Positions 17,231 through 26,161 of a stretch of DNA of 50,877 nt are shown in pieces (within the stretch, counting starts at the first letter, position 1; every line of letters begins with the position of its first letter). The notes under the pieces are model-generated. The model had not been told where the DNA came from and searched no databases. It was given only the letters and a program-made list of their open reading frames with translations. Origin of the DNA: Companilactobacillus mishanensis (GTDB lineage: Bacteria; Bacillota; Bacilli; Lactobacillales; Lactobacillaceae); assembly GCF_003946505.1 (NCBI RefSeq), contig NZ_RHON01000011.1:1-50877 (forward strand). The letters run 5' to 3'. Both the position numbers and the translations under genes were made by a program.

Positions 17231-17259
17231 TTGACCCTTGTAATAAAGTATTATATAGT
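17231..17259 (+). promoter_or_regulatory. promoter of the first WxL cluster
   Basis: TTGACC (17231-17236), a 17-base spacer and TATAGT (17254-17259), about 46 bases before the first gene. A second candidate, the extended -10 TGGTATAAAT, lies near 17175. The rest of 17046-17230 is AT-rich without other features. Confidence 0.6.
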
Positions 17260-17304
17260 TTTCACGCCTGAATAATTCGATGTGTAAATTGTAGGAGGGT
17301 TGTG

Positions 17305-17760
17305 ATGTGGAAAAAAATTAGTTTTCTAATACTTTTAATTTTTCCAATGCTCTATGCCTTGCAATCGCAACCTGTGATTGTTAAGGCTGATTCGCAGTCA
17401 GGTTTTTACGACATTACGTTAACTAACGATAATAATAACGGTGACAACAATGGAGGAGGAGATTCATCCGGATCCGGTTCAGGAAATGGAGATTCTAACT
17501 CCGGCAAAGACCAAACTACGAATGGAAATAATGGTGGTCAAACCCAAAATACTACCAAGACACCAGGCTCAGCGACAGTGGCTCCAGCAAGCGGCCAGTC
17601 AAAGAGTGGTTTATCTGGCTTGCTGCCACAAACAAATAACTTACAGGAAGGTCTATTACTAGGAATGGGTGTGCTGATATTAGCACTGTTTAGTTGGGTT
17701 ATCTATTTACTAGTAGCAGACAAGAGAAGAAGGGGACTACACAATGAAAAAATTAATTAA
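17305..17760 (+). CDS. small LPXTG-like surface protein of the WxL cluster (CscD type)
   Basis: 151 residues: signal peptide (about 1-29, FPMLYALQSQPVIVKA), a low-complexity Asn/Gly/Ser/Asp region (about 40-100) and a C-terminal sorting signal, LPQTN, with a hydrophobic segment and KRRR tail. LPQTN departs from LPXTG at the last residue, so the sortase specificity is uncertain. ATG at 17305 follows GGAGGG by five bases; GTG at 17302 is too close. It leads the cluster and overlaps the next gene by 17 bases. Such proteins accompany WxL and DUF916 genes in lactobacillar csc clusters. Confidence 0.8.
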   Translation: MWKKISFLILLIFPMLYALQSQPVIVKADSQSGFYDITLTNDNNNGDNNGGGDSSGSGSGNGDSNSGKDQTTNGNNGGQTQNTTKTPGSATVAPASGQSKSGLSGLLPQTNNLQEGLLLGMGVLILALFSWVIYLLVADKRRRGLHNEKIN

Positions 17761-18341
17761 GGTTACTACTCTTTTAGGAGCAGCAGTTTTAGGTCTATCA
17801 ACAGCAGGAGTTGGCGTTGCTAACGCTGCTACAATTAATGACGATAATGTATCTGGTACATCAAAAGCTGATGTATCATTGACACAAGATGAAAGCAACA
17901 GTTCAATTAAGTTAACAAAGGCTCCAGACATTCATTTTGCAGAACAAAAAATTACTGGTTCTGCACAGAAAGCTCTACCTGCAGATTCTATTGATGCAAT
18001 GCTTGAAGTTGTTAACCCAGGTCTCATTTGTTGTTAACGCAAGCCCATTTACAAGCGCAGATGGTAAACAAACATTGACTGGTGCACAATTATCTCTAGC
18101 TAATGGTTCTATCTCATCTGATACTGACGTGACAGACGGTGTGTCACAACACGATTTAACTCCATTAGGTACAGATGATGCTTTAATTTTTGATGCTGCC
18201 GCTTCAAAAGGTATTGGTACATGGGATTTAACACATGATAAGTCTAATGCAACATTAGATATTCCTTCAGGTGCAGTGGCTGGAGATTATGCTTCTACAC
18301 TTACATGGACATTAGTAAATGCACCTTCAGGTCAAGAATAA
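17744..18341 (+). pseudogene. WxL-domain surface protein, frameshifted
   Basis: The first frame has a signal peptide (VGVANA cleavage) and runs into a WxL domain up to LEVVNPG, then hits a stop at 18035-18037. The continuation, FVVNASPFTSADGKQTLTG and on to YASTLTWTLVNAPS, is in the +1 frame from about 18021. Compared with the intact paralogue at 27455 (NPG, twelve residues including GGW, then PF), only 22 bases remain between NPG and PF instead of about 36. A loss of about 14 bases removed the first tryptophan motif and shifted the frame. No slippery heptamer is visible, so this looks like a lesion or assembly error, not programmed frameshifting. Confidence 0.85.
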
Positions 18342-18396
18342 GATACTAATTAGAAATTTAATCAAAAAAGTAAAATAGAATTAAGGAGAGGACAAT

Positions 18397-19086
18397 ATGC
18401 GATGTAGTCGTAAGCTGATAAGCGGAATACTGCTGAGTGCTATATTGTCCTTTTCAGCATTCCCGCAAACTATTTTGGCAAACACGCTTGATACTCATGC
18501 GAATGTTTCGTTGCGTGCGGTCGATCCTAGTGATCCTAATAAGATTCGTGACCCATACGATCCAGACTTGAATTATCCTGGTGATTCTAATGATCCGGGT
18601 AACAATGGTACTGGTTCCGTTGGTCAGCTCACATTAGATTATGTAAGTAATCTGAGGTTTGGTACGCATTCAATAAAACAGGGTGGTATATCCGTCCCTG
18701 CAACGAATACTCATGCGATGGTGCAAATAACAGATCTGCGTGGTAACGGTAACGGTTGGACTTTACAGTTGAAACCTGAAGCTTTGGTTGGTGAACAAAC
18801 TAGTTCTCAAATTACTGATGGCTATTTATATCTAGGTTCTGAAGCAATCAGAAAACCTAGTGATAGTGTCAGTGATCCACCAATCACGCAATCGAAACGA
18901 CTAATGTTAGGTGAATTCGACAATGTCTTGAAGGCACCTAAGAATACTGGTTTGAGTACTTGGATTTTGGGATTAAATCAAAATACTGATTCTCCAACAA
19001 CGTTGGTATTAAATAACATTGACGCTGTTCAACCAGATCATTATGTAGGTTCTTTAGATTGGTCCTTGACCAATGCACCAAGTTAA
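18397..19086 (+). CDS. WxL-domain surface protein
   Basis: 229 residues, secreted and held non-covalently at the cell wall. Signal peptide about 1-29 (FPQTILANT), a Pro/Asp/Asn-rich spacer with DPSDPNK and NDPGNN (43-72), then a WxL domain carrying both motifs: GNGWTLQL near 120 and YVGSLDWSLTNAPS at the C-terminus. AAGGAGAGG precedes the ATG. It lies between the frameshifted WxL gene and the DUF916 gene, as expected for a csc cluster, and may be the only functional WxL partner there. Confidence 0.88.
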   Translation: MRCSRKLISGILLSAILSFSAFPQTILANTLDTHANVSLRAVDPSDPNKIRDPYDPDLNYPGDSNDPGNNGTGSVGQLTLDYVSNLRFGTHSIKQGGISVPATNTHAMVQITDLRGNGNGWTLQLKPEALVGEQTSSQITDGYLYLGSEAIRKPSDSVSDPPITQSKRLMLGEFDNVLKAPKNTGLSTWILGLNQNTDSPTTLVLNNIDAVQPDHYVGSLDWSLTNAPS

Positions 19087-19140
19087 GTAAAATTGTTGTT
19101 AAAGAGGATTTTGTAGAGGATTAGGAGACTATATGTAACT

Positions 19141-20169
19141 ATGAAGAAATTTTGGTTAGCAATCACATTTTCGTTGATCGCATTGTTTGGAGTTTTCTTT
19201 GGAGGGCAAACAATCGCCAACGCTGAATCGTTGAAGTTTACTGTTTCAGCAGTTCAACCAGACAGTCAAATCGATAAAAAGACGACTTATTTTGACATGT
19301 TGGTCAAACCCAACGAAGATCAGAATTTGACCGTTAAAATTACTAACAGTGATAAAAAGGCCCATAAGTATCGTGTGTCTATCAATCGTGCCGGAACTAA
19401 TAGTAACGGTGTAATTGATTACAGTACACATGGTGTTAAGCCGGACAAATCATTGAAGAATAATGTCGAAAGTCTAGTGCCTGCTCCAACAACAGTTACA
19501 GTTCCAGCTCAAACAACACAAGATTACAACTTCACTTTGAAGACACCCGCTAAAGATTTTGGCGGAGTAATACTTGGTGGTGTTAGAGTTCAGCAAGTAA
19601 GTCAAGATAGTTCATCCAAGAAAAAAGGTGTTTCGATCCGTAATAAGTTTGCCTACGTAATTGGTTTACAGTTACATTCAAACGAGGATTACGTTGCACC
19701 TGACATGAAATTATTGGGTGTGAAAGCTAAACAGATGAATTATCGTAATTACGTTACAGCTAACCTACAGAATACTAAACCAACAATTATGCATGACTTG
19801 GTAGTTAATGCCAAAGTTCATACACAAGGTAAAAAAGACAAGGTTTTATCTGTAAAGAAGACGAACATGTCAATGGCTCCTAACAGTAATTTCGATTTCC
19901 CAATCGGTACTAATGGGAAGGCTCTTAAAGCGGGTAAGTATACCCTGGTATTAGATGCAAAAGCTGAAAAGGGCAGATATCACTGGCACTTCACGAAAAA
20001 CTTTGTAATTACTGATAAAACAGCTAACAAGTTAAACAAGTCAGCTGTTGATCAAGAGCAAGGGCCAAATTACTTCATTTGGATCTTGGTAGCAATTATC
20101 ATTGTTATCATCTTGCTCGGAATCATTATTTACTTAAATCAAAAGAATCAAAAGAAACGTAGAGAATAG
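19141..20169 (+). CDS. WxL-interacting protein, DUF916-DUF3324, membrane anchored
   Basis: 342 residues: signal peptide (about 1-28, QTIANAES), DUF916 (WxL-interacting peptidoglycan-binding) from FTVSAVQPDSQIDKKTTYF through about 150, DUF3324 to about 295, and a C-terminal transmembrane helix (about 312-334) with a KRRE tail. The family binds WxL proteins on the surface. The ribosome site GGAG is 13 bases from the ATG, rather far. It closes the first WxL cluster and is paralogous to the gene at 28179. Confidence 0.92.
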   Translation: MKKFWLAITFSLIALFGVFFGGQTIANAESLKFTVSAVQPDSQIDKKTTYFDMLVKPNEDQNLTVKITNSDKKAHKYRVSINRAGTNSNGVIDYSTHGVKPDKSLKNNVESLVPAPTTVTVPAQTTQDYNFTLKTPAKDFGGVILGGVRVQQVSQDSSSKKKGVSIRNKFAYVIGLQLHSNEDYVAPDMKLLGVKAKQMNYRNYVTANLQNTKPTIMHDLVVNAKVHTQGKKDKVLSVKKTNMSMAPNSNFDFPIGTNGKALKAGKYTLVLDAKAEKGRYHWHFTKNFVITDKTANKLNKSAVDQEQGPNYFIWILVAIIIVIILLGIIIYLNQKNQKKRRE

Positions 20170-20180
20170 AATACGTTAAG

Positions 20181-20209
20181 AGACCACATTGAGAGATGTG
20201 GTCTTTTTT
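20181..20209 (+). terminator. terminator of the first WxL cluster
   Basis: AGACCACAT pairs with ATGTGGTCT around TGAGAG, followed by a T-run. Confidence 0.9.
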
Positions 20210-20309
20210 AGTTTCATGATATATCTGAAATAACCTTGACTGAATAATATAAATATATTAATATTTTTATTGAATTAAAGAAATAAATATATTTAGTCGG
20301 GGAGAAAAT

Positions 20310-21188
20310 ATGAAGAAAAAATATTCACTTTTACTAGTGATTGTGATGATTGTCATGGTACTAGCAGGTTGTTCAAACGGGGGAGCCTTGGGCAACAATC
20401 ATCAAGATGAAACAGTTGTGCAAAAGGCAGTTCGTACTGATAAAGCTATTACTATGACTGATATTTTGAATAGTAAGAAGCCAGTTATTATGTATCAAGT
20501 TTACACAAATAAAGGTAAGATATCGTTTGGTCCTCGATCAGTTGTTACTTCCGTTTTGGTATGCCAGAACGGTAAAGCTACATCTTATTGGACTTCGGCT
20601 TATATTAAAGATTTTGATGGATTATCGGAAAAACAAATTCTATCTAAAGTAAAGAAGTTAGATAAATCTAATTTTAAGTTATACAAGAAGGAAGCAATAA
20701 GATTATCAATCAAAGGAAAGGCGGATTTTGATCCATCTGACTATGAAGAATCAGATCAAGCTGATGCTGAAAAAGCTCTGAGTATCGTAAATAAAAATAT
20801 CAATAAGTTGAAACAAGTTGAATACAAAACACCAGTTTCACAAAAGGTACGAATTGATGCAACCAAATCGTATTCACATAAGAAGATTATCGCTGAGGAT
20901 TTTGACATGACTAGTACAGATGAATTAATTGGAGTGGGCGATCCAGAAGATATAATGAATATCGACAATAAAGATATCAGCAAAAAATCTGATTATGCTT
21001 CCACTGAGTCACTCAATTATGGTTTCTACGAAACTGTAACCGGTCTCTCAGGTAACAGATTCAACTACGCAGGATATACAGGTAAGAATCACCAACTGCT
21101 AATTAGATATCCAAGAAACAAGTCAGTTACATTCAACATGGATACTCCTAAATCTAAGTATCTAAATGTTAAATCAAACTGGAATTAA
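20310..21188 (+). CDS. lipoprotein of unknown function
   Basis: 292 residues with a lipoprotein signal peptide: KKK start, hydrophobic core and lipobox LAGC with Cys21. The mature part is polar and Lys/Asp/Ser-rich, with no domain I recognise. GGGGAG precedes the ATG. It is monocistronic between two terminators, so its proximity to the WxL cluster may not mean shared function. Confidence 0.8.
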   Translation: MKKKYSLLLVIVMIVMVLAGCSNGGALGNNHQDETVVQKAVRTDKAITMTDILNSKKPVIMYQVYTNKGKISFGPRSVVTSVLVCQNGKATSYWTSAYIKDFDGLSEKQILSKVKKLDKSNFKLYKKEAIRLSIKGKADFDPSDYEESDQADAEKALSIVNKNINKLKQVEYKTPVSQKVRIDATKSYSHKKIIAEDFDMTSTDELIGVGDPEDIMNIDNKDISKKSDYASTESLNYGFYETVTGLSGNRFNYAGYTGKNHQLLIRYPRNKSVTFNMDTPKSKYLNVKSNWN

Positions 21189-21198
21189 ACTTTAACGT

Positions 21199-21228
21199 AA
21201 GAGCAGAATAATAATTCTGTTCTTTTTT
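21199..21228 (+). terminator. terminator
   Basis: AAGAGCAGAAT pairs with ATTCTGTTCTT (one G-U), T-run following. Confidence 0.85.
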
Positions 21229-21290
21229 GTATTGCAAATCATATTAATAAACAATATATTGAAATTAATACGTTTATGGTGGGTGATAGG

Positions 21291-21839
21291 ATGAGTTCTT
21301 TAGATTTTAAAGTTTGTGATATTACGATGGTTCACTACGATGCTATCGTCAATGCTGCCAACAGCACGTTGCTTTGCGGTGGAGGAGTCGATGGTGCGAT
21401 TCATCGTGCCGCTGGTCCTCAATTAGTTGAGGAATGTCGGACTCTTCATGGTTGTAAAACTGGTGAAGCAAAAATTACTCTTGGTTACAATTTGCCCTCG
21501 AAACACGTTATCCACACGGTTGGTCCAGTATATCCATCAATGTCACCTGATGAAGCTAAGTTGTTACTGACTGCTTGTTATCGAAATTCTTTAGATGTTG
21601 CTAAGAAAAATAATTTACATTCGGTCGCTTTTTCGGCAATCTCAACTGGTGTTTATGGTTATCCAATCGATGACGCCACTGAAGTTGCTATGAATACAGT
21701 CGCAAATTGGTTAGAAGACGATTATCAAATAGACGTCTTGATGACTTGTTTTGATAATGTTGTCTTCAGTAGTTACCAACGTTTTCTACAAGAGTATAAT
21801 GGCAACAATAAATATTTAACGACTTTAAAAAACAAATAA
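21291..21839 (+). CDS. macrodomain protein, O-acetyl-ADP-ribose deacetylase (YmdB type)
   Basis: 182 residues, a single macrodomain that binds and hydrolyses ADP-ribose derivatives. NAANSTLLCGGGVDGAIHRAAG near 20-42 and SAISTGVYGYP near 125 form the ligand loops of the MacroD/YmdB class. ATG at 21291 with GGTGGGTGAT upstream is favoured over ATG at 21276, which precedes that site. It is followed 30 bases later by the SDR gene and may be cotranscribed with it. Confidence 0.93.
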   Translation: MSSLDFKVCDITMVHYDAIVNAANSTLLCGGGVDGAIHRAAGPQLVEECRTLHGCKTGEAKITLGYNLPSKHVIHTVGPVYPSMSPDEAKLLLTACYRNSLDVAKKNNLHSVAFSAISTGVYGYPIDDATEVAMNTVANWLEDDYQIDVLMTCFDNVVFSSYQRFLQEYNGNNKYLTTLKNK

Positions 21840-21869
21840 TTTATAAATTTCTAAAAGGAGAGTGTCAAA

Positions 21870-22733
21870 ATGAGATATACGATTACAGGTGGCACTGGTC
21901 ATCTTGGTTCCCAAATTGTTAAAGCTCTAACAGAATACGTACCAGCATCAGAAATTCGTGTTGGTGTTCATACTGTTTCTAAGGCACAACATTTGATTGA
22001 TGCTGGATTCGATGTCCAGGCATTTGACTTCTTTGATGAAGAAAGTCTCGGCAGCTTGTTACAAGATACTGATGTCTTTATTTATGTGCCAAGCAAGAGT
22101 CATACAAGTTATAGCCGTATTGGCGAGCTTGAAAAGGTCCTGATTGCAGCACAAATGACTGAGGTTGGACACATCGTTGCCATGGGATTTGTGGCTGATC
22201 AAGTAAATAATCCTTTTGATCTGTCAGCATTTTATGGTTATCTACCAAGACGTTTGGCAGAAACTGGTTTGGATTACACGATAATCCGTAACGCTTTATA
22301 CGCTGATCCATTGGTTCCTTACATTCCAGAATTGATCGAACGTAAAAATATCATTTATCCAATGGGTAATGAATCATTGTCATTTATTTCATTGGAAGAT
22401 AGTGCTAAGGCATTCGCCAAAGTTGCTACAACTAAATCACTTCTGGTTCCCGATAAAATTTATACTTTGACTCAATCAAAGAATTATACGATGCCACAGT
22501 TAGCTGAAATTTTGACTGAAGTATCTGGTCACGAAATCGGTTATGAACCCATGACACTACAAGAATTTGCTGACACATATAATGAAGATGGCGGAGGGCA
22601 CATGCTTGCTTCAATGTATGATGCTGGTTCGATGGGATTATTGGATCAAGTGACAGATGATTATCAAAAAATCATGGGTGAACCTGCTACTGGTCTAAAG
22701 AAATTTATTACAGAAAAATATTCAGAATTATAA
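21870..22733 (+). CDS. NAD(P)-binding oxidoreductase, NmrA/QOR2-like
   Basis: 287 residues, atypical short-chain dehydrogenase fold. The dinucleotide loop TGGTGHLGSQIVKAL is at the N-terminus; the SDR catalytic Tyr/Lys are not obvious, as in the NmrA-like group (quinone reductases or redox sensors). AAAAGGAG precedes the ATG. It lies 28 bases before another quinone-oxidoreductase-like gene, suggesting a small redox operon with the macrodomain gene. Confidence 0.85.
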   Translation: MRYTITGGTGHLGSQIVKALTEYVPASEIRVGVHTVSKAQHLIDAGFDVQAFDFFDEESLGSLLQDTDVFIYVPSKSHTSYSRIGELEKVLIAAQMTEVGHIVAMGFVADQVNNPFDLSAFYGYLPRRLAETGLDYTIIRNALYADPLVPYIPELIERKNIIYPMGNESLSFISLEDSAKAFAKVATTKSLLVPDKIYTLTQSKNYTMPQLAEILTEVSGHEIGYEPMTLQEFADTYNEDGGGHMLASMYDAGSMGLLDQVTDDYQKIMGEPATGLKKFITEKYSEL

Positions 22734-22761
22734 TATTCATCAAAAGAGGGAAGGTTTTATT

Positions 22762-23718
22762 ATGAAAGCGGTCGTTGTTAAACATCCGGGTGGTCCGGAA
22801 GTCCTGGAATATATTGACGTTGCTACACCTGAAGTCAAACCAGGATGGAGTTTGGTCCAGGTAAAGGGATTTGGTATCAATCATTCCGAAATTTTTACTA
22901 GACAAGGTTATTCACCTAATGTTAAATTTCCACGTATTTTAGGTATTGAAGCTGTTGGTGTGATTGCCGAAACAACTGATTCTGACAATTTGCCAAAGGG
23001 ACAACAGGTTATGTCGTTCATGGGAGAAATGGGCCGTGAATTTGACGGTGGTTATGCTGAATATGTACTGTTACCAAATGAACAAATTTATCCAATCAAC
23101 TCTAATTTAAGTTGGGAAGATCTAGCTACGATCCCTGAAACTTACTATACTGCTTATGGTGCATTATTAGGATTACAACTAAAAGATGGTGACTCACTAC
23201 TAGTTCGTGGTGGTACAAGTGGAGTTGGCGTTGCTGCTACTAAATTAGCTAAGGCCATCAACAGCACGGTTCAAGTTAGCGGGACAACTCGCAACCTTGC
23301 TAAATCAGATTTGCTTAAAAAGGTTGGCTATGATGAAGTTATCCAAGACGTCGATGGTGATTTGAAAACTAGCTTACAATACGACAAGATTCTCGATTTG
23401 ATTGGTCCTAAGACCATCAAAGATTCATTAGGGAAGTTGGCCATGAACGGAATTGCCAGTTGTACTGGTGAACTTGGTGGTGAATGGACAGTCGATGATT
23501 TTGAGCCAATCGGTGACATTCCTAATAATCGTTATCTGACATCATTTGCTTCTGCAGATGTCAGTGTGTCAAGATTGCATGACCTACTACACTTGATTGC
23601 TGACAAACATGTTGACGTCAAGCCTACCAAAGTTTTTACTCTAGAAGATGTTAAAAAAGCACATGAATATCTTGAAGGTAATCATAGTTTTGGAAAAGTA
23701 GTAATCTTAGTTAAATAA
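22762..23718 (+). CDS. zinc-independent medium-chain alcohol dehydrogenase/quinone oxidoreductase
   Basis: 318 residues of the MDR superfamily: GroES-like N-terminal half (MKAVVVKHPGGPEVLEY, FGINHSEIFTRQG) and a Rossmann half with VRGGTSGVGVAATKLAKA near 153. Zinc-ligand cysteines are absent, as in NADPH:quinone reductases. AGAGGGAAGG precedes the ATG. Its operon position after the NmrA-like gene suggests detoxification of quinones or aldehydes; the substrate is unknown. Confidence 0.9.
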   Translation: MKAVVVKHPGGPEVLEYIDVATPEVKPGWSLVQVKGFGINHSEIFTRQGYSPNVKFPRILGIEAVGVIAETTDSDNLPKGQQVMSFMGEMGREFDGGYAEYVLLPNEQIYPINSNLSWEDLATIPETYYTAYGALLGLQLKDGDSLLVRGGTSGVGVAATKLAKAINSTVQVSGTTRNLAKSDLLKKVGYDEVIQDVDGDLKTSLQYDKILDLIGPKTIKDSLGKLAMNGIASCTGELGGEWTVDDFEPIGDIPNNRYLTSFASADVSVSRLHDLLHLIADKHVDVKPTKVFTLEDVKKAHEYLEGNHSFGKVVILVK

Positions 23719-23800
23719 AAATCTCCTTGAGGAAATAAAATGATTTATCAAATGATAAGTTTGGTATAATTATTTTACTAAATCAAAGGGGATTTTTTTA

Positions 23801-24397
23801 TTGAATAAGTCTAGGGTAGAGGCGTTCACGGATGCCATTTTAGCAATTATACTTACTATCATGATTTTGGAATTCAAGGTTCCTGAATCAGTCAAATTGA
23901 GTGCCATCGTTCCACAGATTCCGTACCTGATTTCATATGCTGTCGGATATTTATTCATTGGAACAGCTTGGTACAATCATCATTACATGTTTTCGAAATC
24001 TCATTTAGTGACTCAACGAGTTTACTGGGCAAATAATCTTTGGATGTTCACGACCTCATTCATTCCGGTGGCAACTGCCTGGATAAGCCAAGATCTGAAT
24101 GCCCGCGGTCCACAAATTTTTTACGCAATCGTTTATACAGCTTGGTCATTAGCCTATACGTTGCTCAGTTACTTTATCGCTAAAGATAATGAAGATGCTG
24201 GACATGGAAAAGAAGCAGCCGATATTCGAAGGATGAAAATTTATCGATTCATGACTTCTTGGAAAACTGCGATTCCTCATTTTATTGTCTTGATACTTAT
24301 TTTGATATTTATGCCTGCTCTGCAACTTGCTCTGGTCGTTATCCAAATTATCTTCGTTGGAGCAAGGTTTAATAAAGATAGTGATAAATTATTTTAA
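23801..24397 (+). CDS. TMEM175-family (DUF1211) potassium channel protein
   Basis: 198 residues, about six hydrophobic segments. The N-terminal signature RVEAFTDAILAIILTIMILEF matches the RxxxFSD filter helix of bacterial TMEM175 channels, with Thr in place of Ser. The gene starts with TTG at 23801, eight bases after AAAGGGGA; no ATG is available upstream. It has its own terminator. Confidence 0.9.
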   Translation: MNKSRVEAFTDAILAIILTIMILEFKVPESVKLSAIVPQIPYLISYAVGYLFIGTAWYNHHYMFSKSHLVTQRVYWANNLWMFTTSFIPVATAWISQDLNARGPQIFYAIVYTAWSLAYTLLSYFIAKDNEDAGHGKEAADIRRMKIYRFMTSWKTAIPHFIVLILILIFMPALQLALVVIQIIFVGARFNKDSDKLF

Positions 24398-24401
24398 TTG
24401 T

Positions 24402-24438
24402 AAAAAAGTCCATTTTAATTTGTAAATGGACTTTTTTT
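24402..24438 (+). terminator. terminator of the TMEM175-like gene
   Basis: AAAAAAGTCCATTT pairs with AAATGGACTTTTTT, T-run to 24438. Confidence 0.9.
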
Positions 24439-24471
24439 GTGTGTAAGATAAACAAGGATAGGAGTGATTGG

Positions 24472-25140
24472 ATCAAGAATTCACTTAAAGTTAGACTGAC
24501 TGGTTTGATTATCGGTCTGGTCTTAAATGCCTTTGGAAATGGGTTATGCATTGCTGCCAACATGGGTAGTGGTATCTGGACTGCAGCTGCCGTTAATATG
24601 AACATGTGGTTTGGTGTTGATACTGGACTGCTGCTATTTATTGTCGGTGTTTTAAATGCCCTGACTAACCAAGTATTGTTGAAACACTGGGATACCCGAC
24701 GTTTTATCGGACAAGTTTTTTATGTAATGTTTTTCAGTTATTTTGTAGATATATTTACCGACCTATTAACAAGTATCGGAGTCCCACGACTGCCGATTGT
24801 TGCTCGCGGGTTCTTATCCTGTTTAGGAGTAGTGATATTCTGTATTGCGATTTCTCTTTATCAACGAGCAAATATCGTCATGCATCCAAACGACGACACG
24901 ACTAACATTTTGAGATTTGATTATCTCAAAGGAAACGCGACAGCATCACAGCTTATCGACTTTGTTCCACCAATAATAATCATTATTATTACATTTATTT
25001 TTACACATAATATTTATTCAATTAATATTGCTACAGTCTTCTCACTGGTATTGAACGGTGTCTTGATTGCCTGGTCTGACAAATTGATTTGGCCACAGTT
25101 GAAGCATAACTTCAGTTCTACTGGCAGAAATAACGGATAG
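24472..25140 (+). CDS. YczE/YitT-like membrane protein, probably with an ATC start
   Basis: About 222 residues and five or six hydrophobic segments, resembling YczE-family proteins (GLIIGLVLNAFGNGLCIAA, GSGIWTAA). The function is unknown. A GTG at 24439 is in frame but sits directly on the T-run of the previous terminator with no ribosome site. AGGAG at 24460-24464 points, seven bases on, to ATC at 24472, giving an M-K-N-S-L-K start that suits the family. Twelve bases separate the stop from the esterase start, so the two form an operon. Confidence 0.8.
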   Translation: MKNSLKVRLTGLIIGLVLNAFGNGLCIAANMGSGIWTAAAVNMNMWFGVDTGLLLFIVGVLNALTNQVLLKHWDTRRFIGQVFYVMFFSYFVDIFTDLLTSIGVPRLPIVARGFLSCLGVVIFCIAISLYQRANIVMHPNDDTTNILRFDYLKGNATASQLIDFVPPIIIIIITFIFTHNIYSINIATVFSLVLNGVLIAWSDKLIWPQLKHNFSSTGRNNG

Positions 25141-25152
25141 GAGGTTGTAATT

Positions 25153-26082
25153 ATGATTGATGATCAAACATTAAATGGGATCGATATCATGATGCCACAA
25201 GTTGACGAATATCATGATGTTACCTATACACAAGTTCCTCAAGGTACTGATATTCGTGAGCTTAAGATGTCACTGTTGATTCCTAGAACCAGTCAGTTGA
25301 AACCAGCTGTCTTGTATTTTCCAGGTGGTGGATTTACAGCTGCTAATTATCATAAGTTTATTCAACTGAGAATGGCATTGGCAAATAAAGGGATGGTCGT
25401 TGCAGCCGCAGAATACCGAGTCATACCTGACCAATTTCCAGCCATCATGCATGATGCCAAACGTGCATTACAATATTTGTACAAAAACGCAGAACTGTTT
25501 GGAATCGATACTTCTAAAATTGCCGTATTAGGTGATTCTGCCGGAGGCTACCTTTCTCAATTTATGGGTACAACTTCTGACTCGAAAGATGTCTTGCCAC
25601 ATGGTGTGACCCAAGCTGAAACCAAAGTTGCTGCAGTGGTTTCAATGTATGGTATTTCAGATTTGATGAGGATTGGGGATGGTATCGATGGAACTGAAGC
25701 TTTCCACGCTGGTCCAACGTCTCCAGAGGCCATTCTCGTCAACGGTGTATCGTTTGGTACTGATTTGAGTGCAGGTATCCAAGAAAATCCGGAAAAGGCT
25801 AGAGAAGCCAGTCCAATCGATTATATTCATCCAGGTTTGCCACCATTCTTATTGATGCACGGAGATAAAGATGTCGTTGTCTCATGTAAGCAGGCGGAGT
25901 ATATGGCAACTGCTTTACGTGATCGAGGCAACCAAGTCAAACAAGTTTTGGTTCATGGTGCGGGTCACGGAACTCCAGAATGGTTTCAACCGACAATAAT
26001 TGATTTCATAACTGACTGGTTGTGTGTAGAACTGGATTGGAAAGACAAAGTTAAGTTAAATATTAGTGCTCAAACGTTATAA
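25153..26082 (+). CDS. alpha/beta hydrolase, acetyl-esterase type
   Basis: 309 residues of the hormone-sensitive-lipase/BD-FAE-like esterases. The oxyanion motif FPGGGFTAANYH is near 56, the nucleophile motif GDSAGGYLSQ near 133, an acid within HGDKDVVVS near 235 and the catalytic His in HGAGHGTPEWF near 272. No signal peptide. AGGAGGTT precedes the ATG. It probably removes acyl groups from small esters or oligosaccharides. Confidence 0.9.
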   Translation: MIDDQTLNGIDIMMPQVDEYHDVTYTQVPQGTDIRELKMSLLIPRTSQLKPAVLYFPGGGFTAANYHKFIQLRMALANKGMVVAAAEYRVIPDQFPAIMHDAKRALQYLYKNAELFGIDTSKIAVLGDSAGGYLSQFMGTTSDSKDVLPHGVTQAETKVAAVVSMYGISDLMRIGDGIDGTEAFHAGPTSPEAILVNGVSFGTDLSAGIQENPEKAREASPIDYIHPGLPPFLLMHGDKDVVVSCKQAEYMATALRDRGNQVKQVLVHGAGHGTPEWFQPTIIDFITDWLCVELDWKDKVKLNISAQTL

Positions 26083-26124
26083 AATTAATTCAAATATCTT
26101 CATTGATATAAAATTCTTGAGAAC

Positions 26125-26156
26125 AAAAAAGCCAATTTACATTATGTAAATTGGCT
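26125..26156 (-). terminator. terminator, mainly minus strand
   Basis: AGCCAATTTACAT pairs with ATGTAAATTGGCT; the A-run at 26125-26130 gives a U-tail on the minus strand (immunity-like gene). The plus tail (ATTTATT) is weaker. Confidence 0.85.
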
Positions 26157-26161
26157 ATTTA

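Noticed and set aside
18018..18030. programmed frameshift in the WxL gene
   Set aside because: No slippery sequence or downstream pseudoknot is visible and conserved residues are missing, which fits a deletion.
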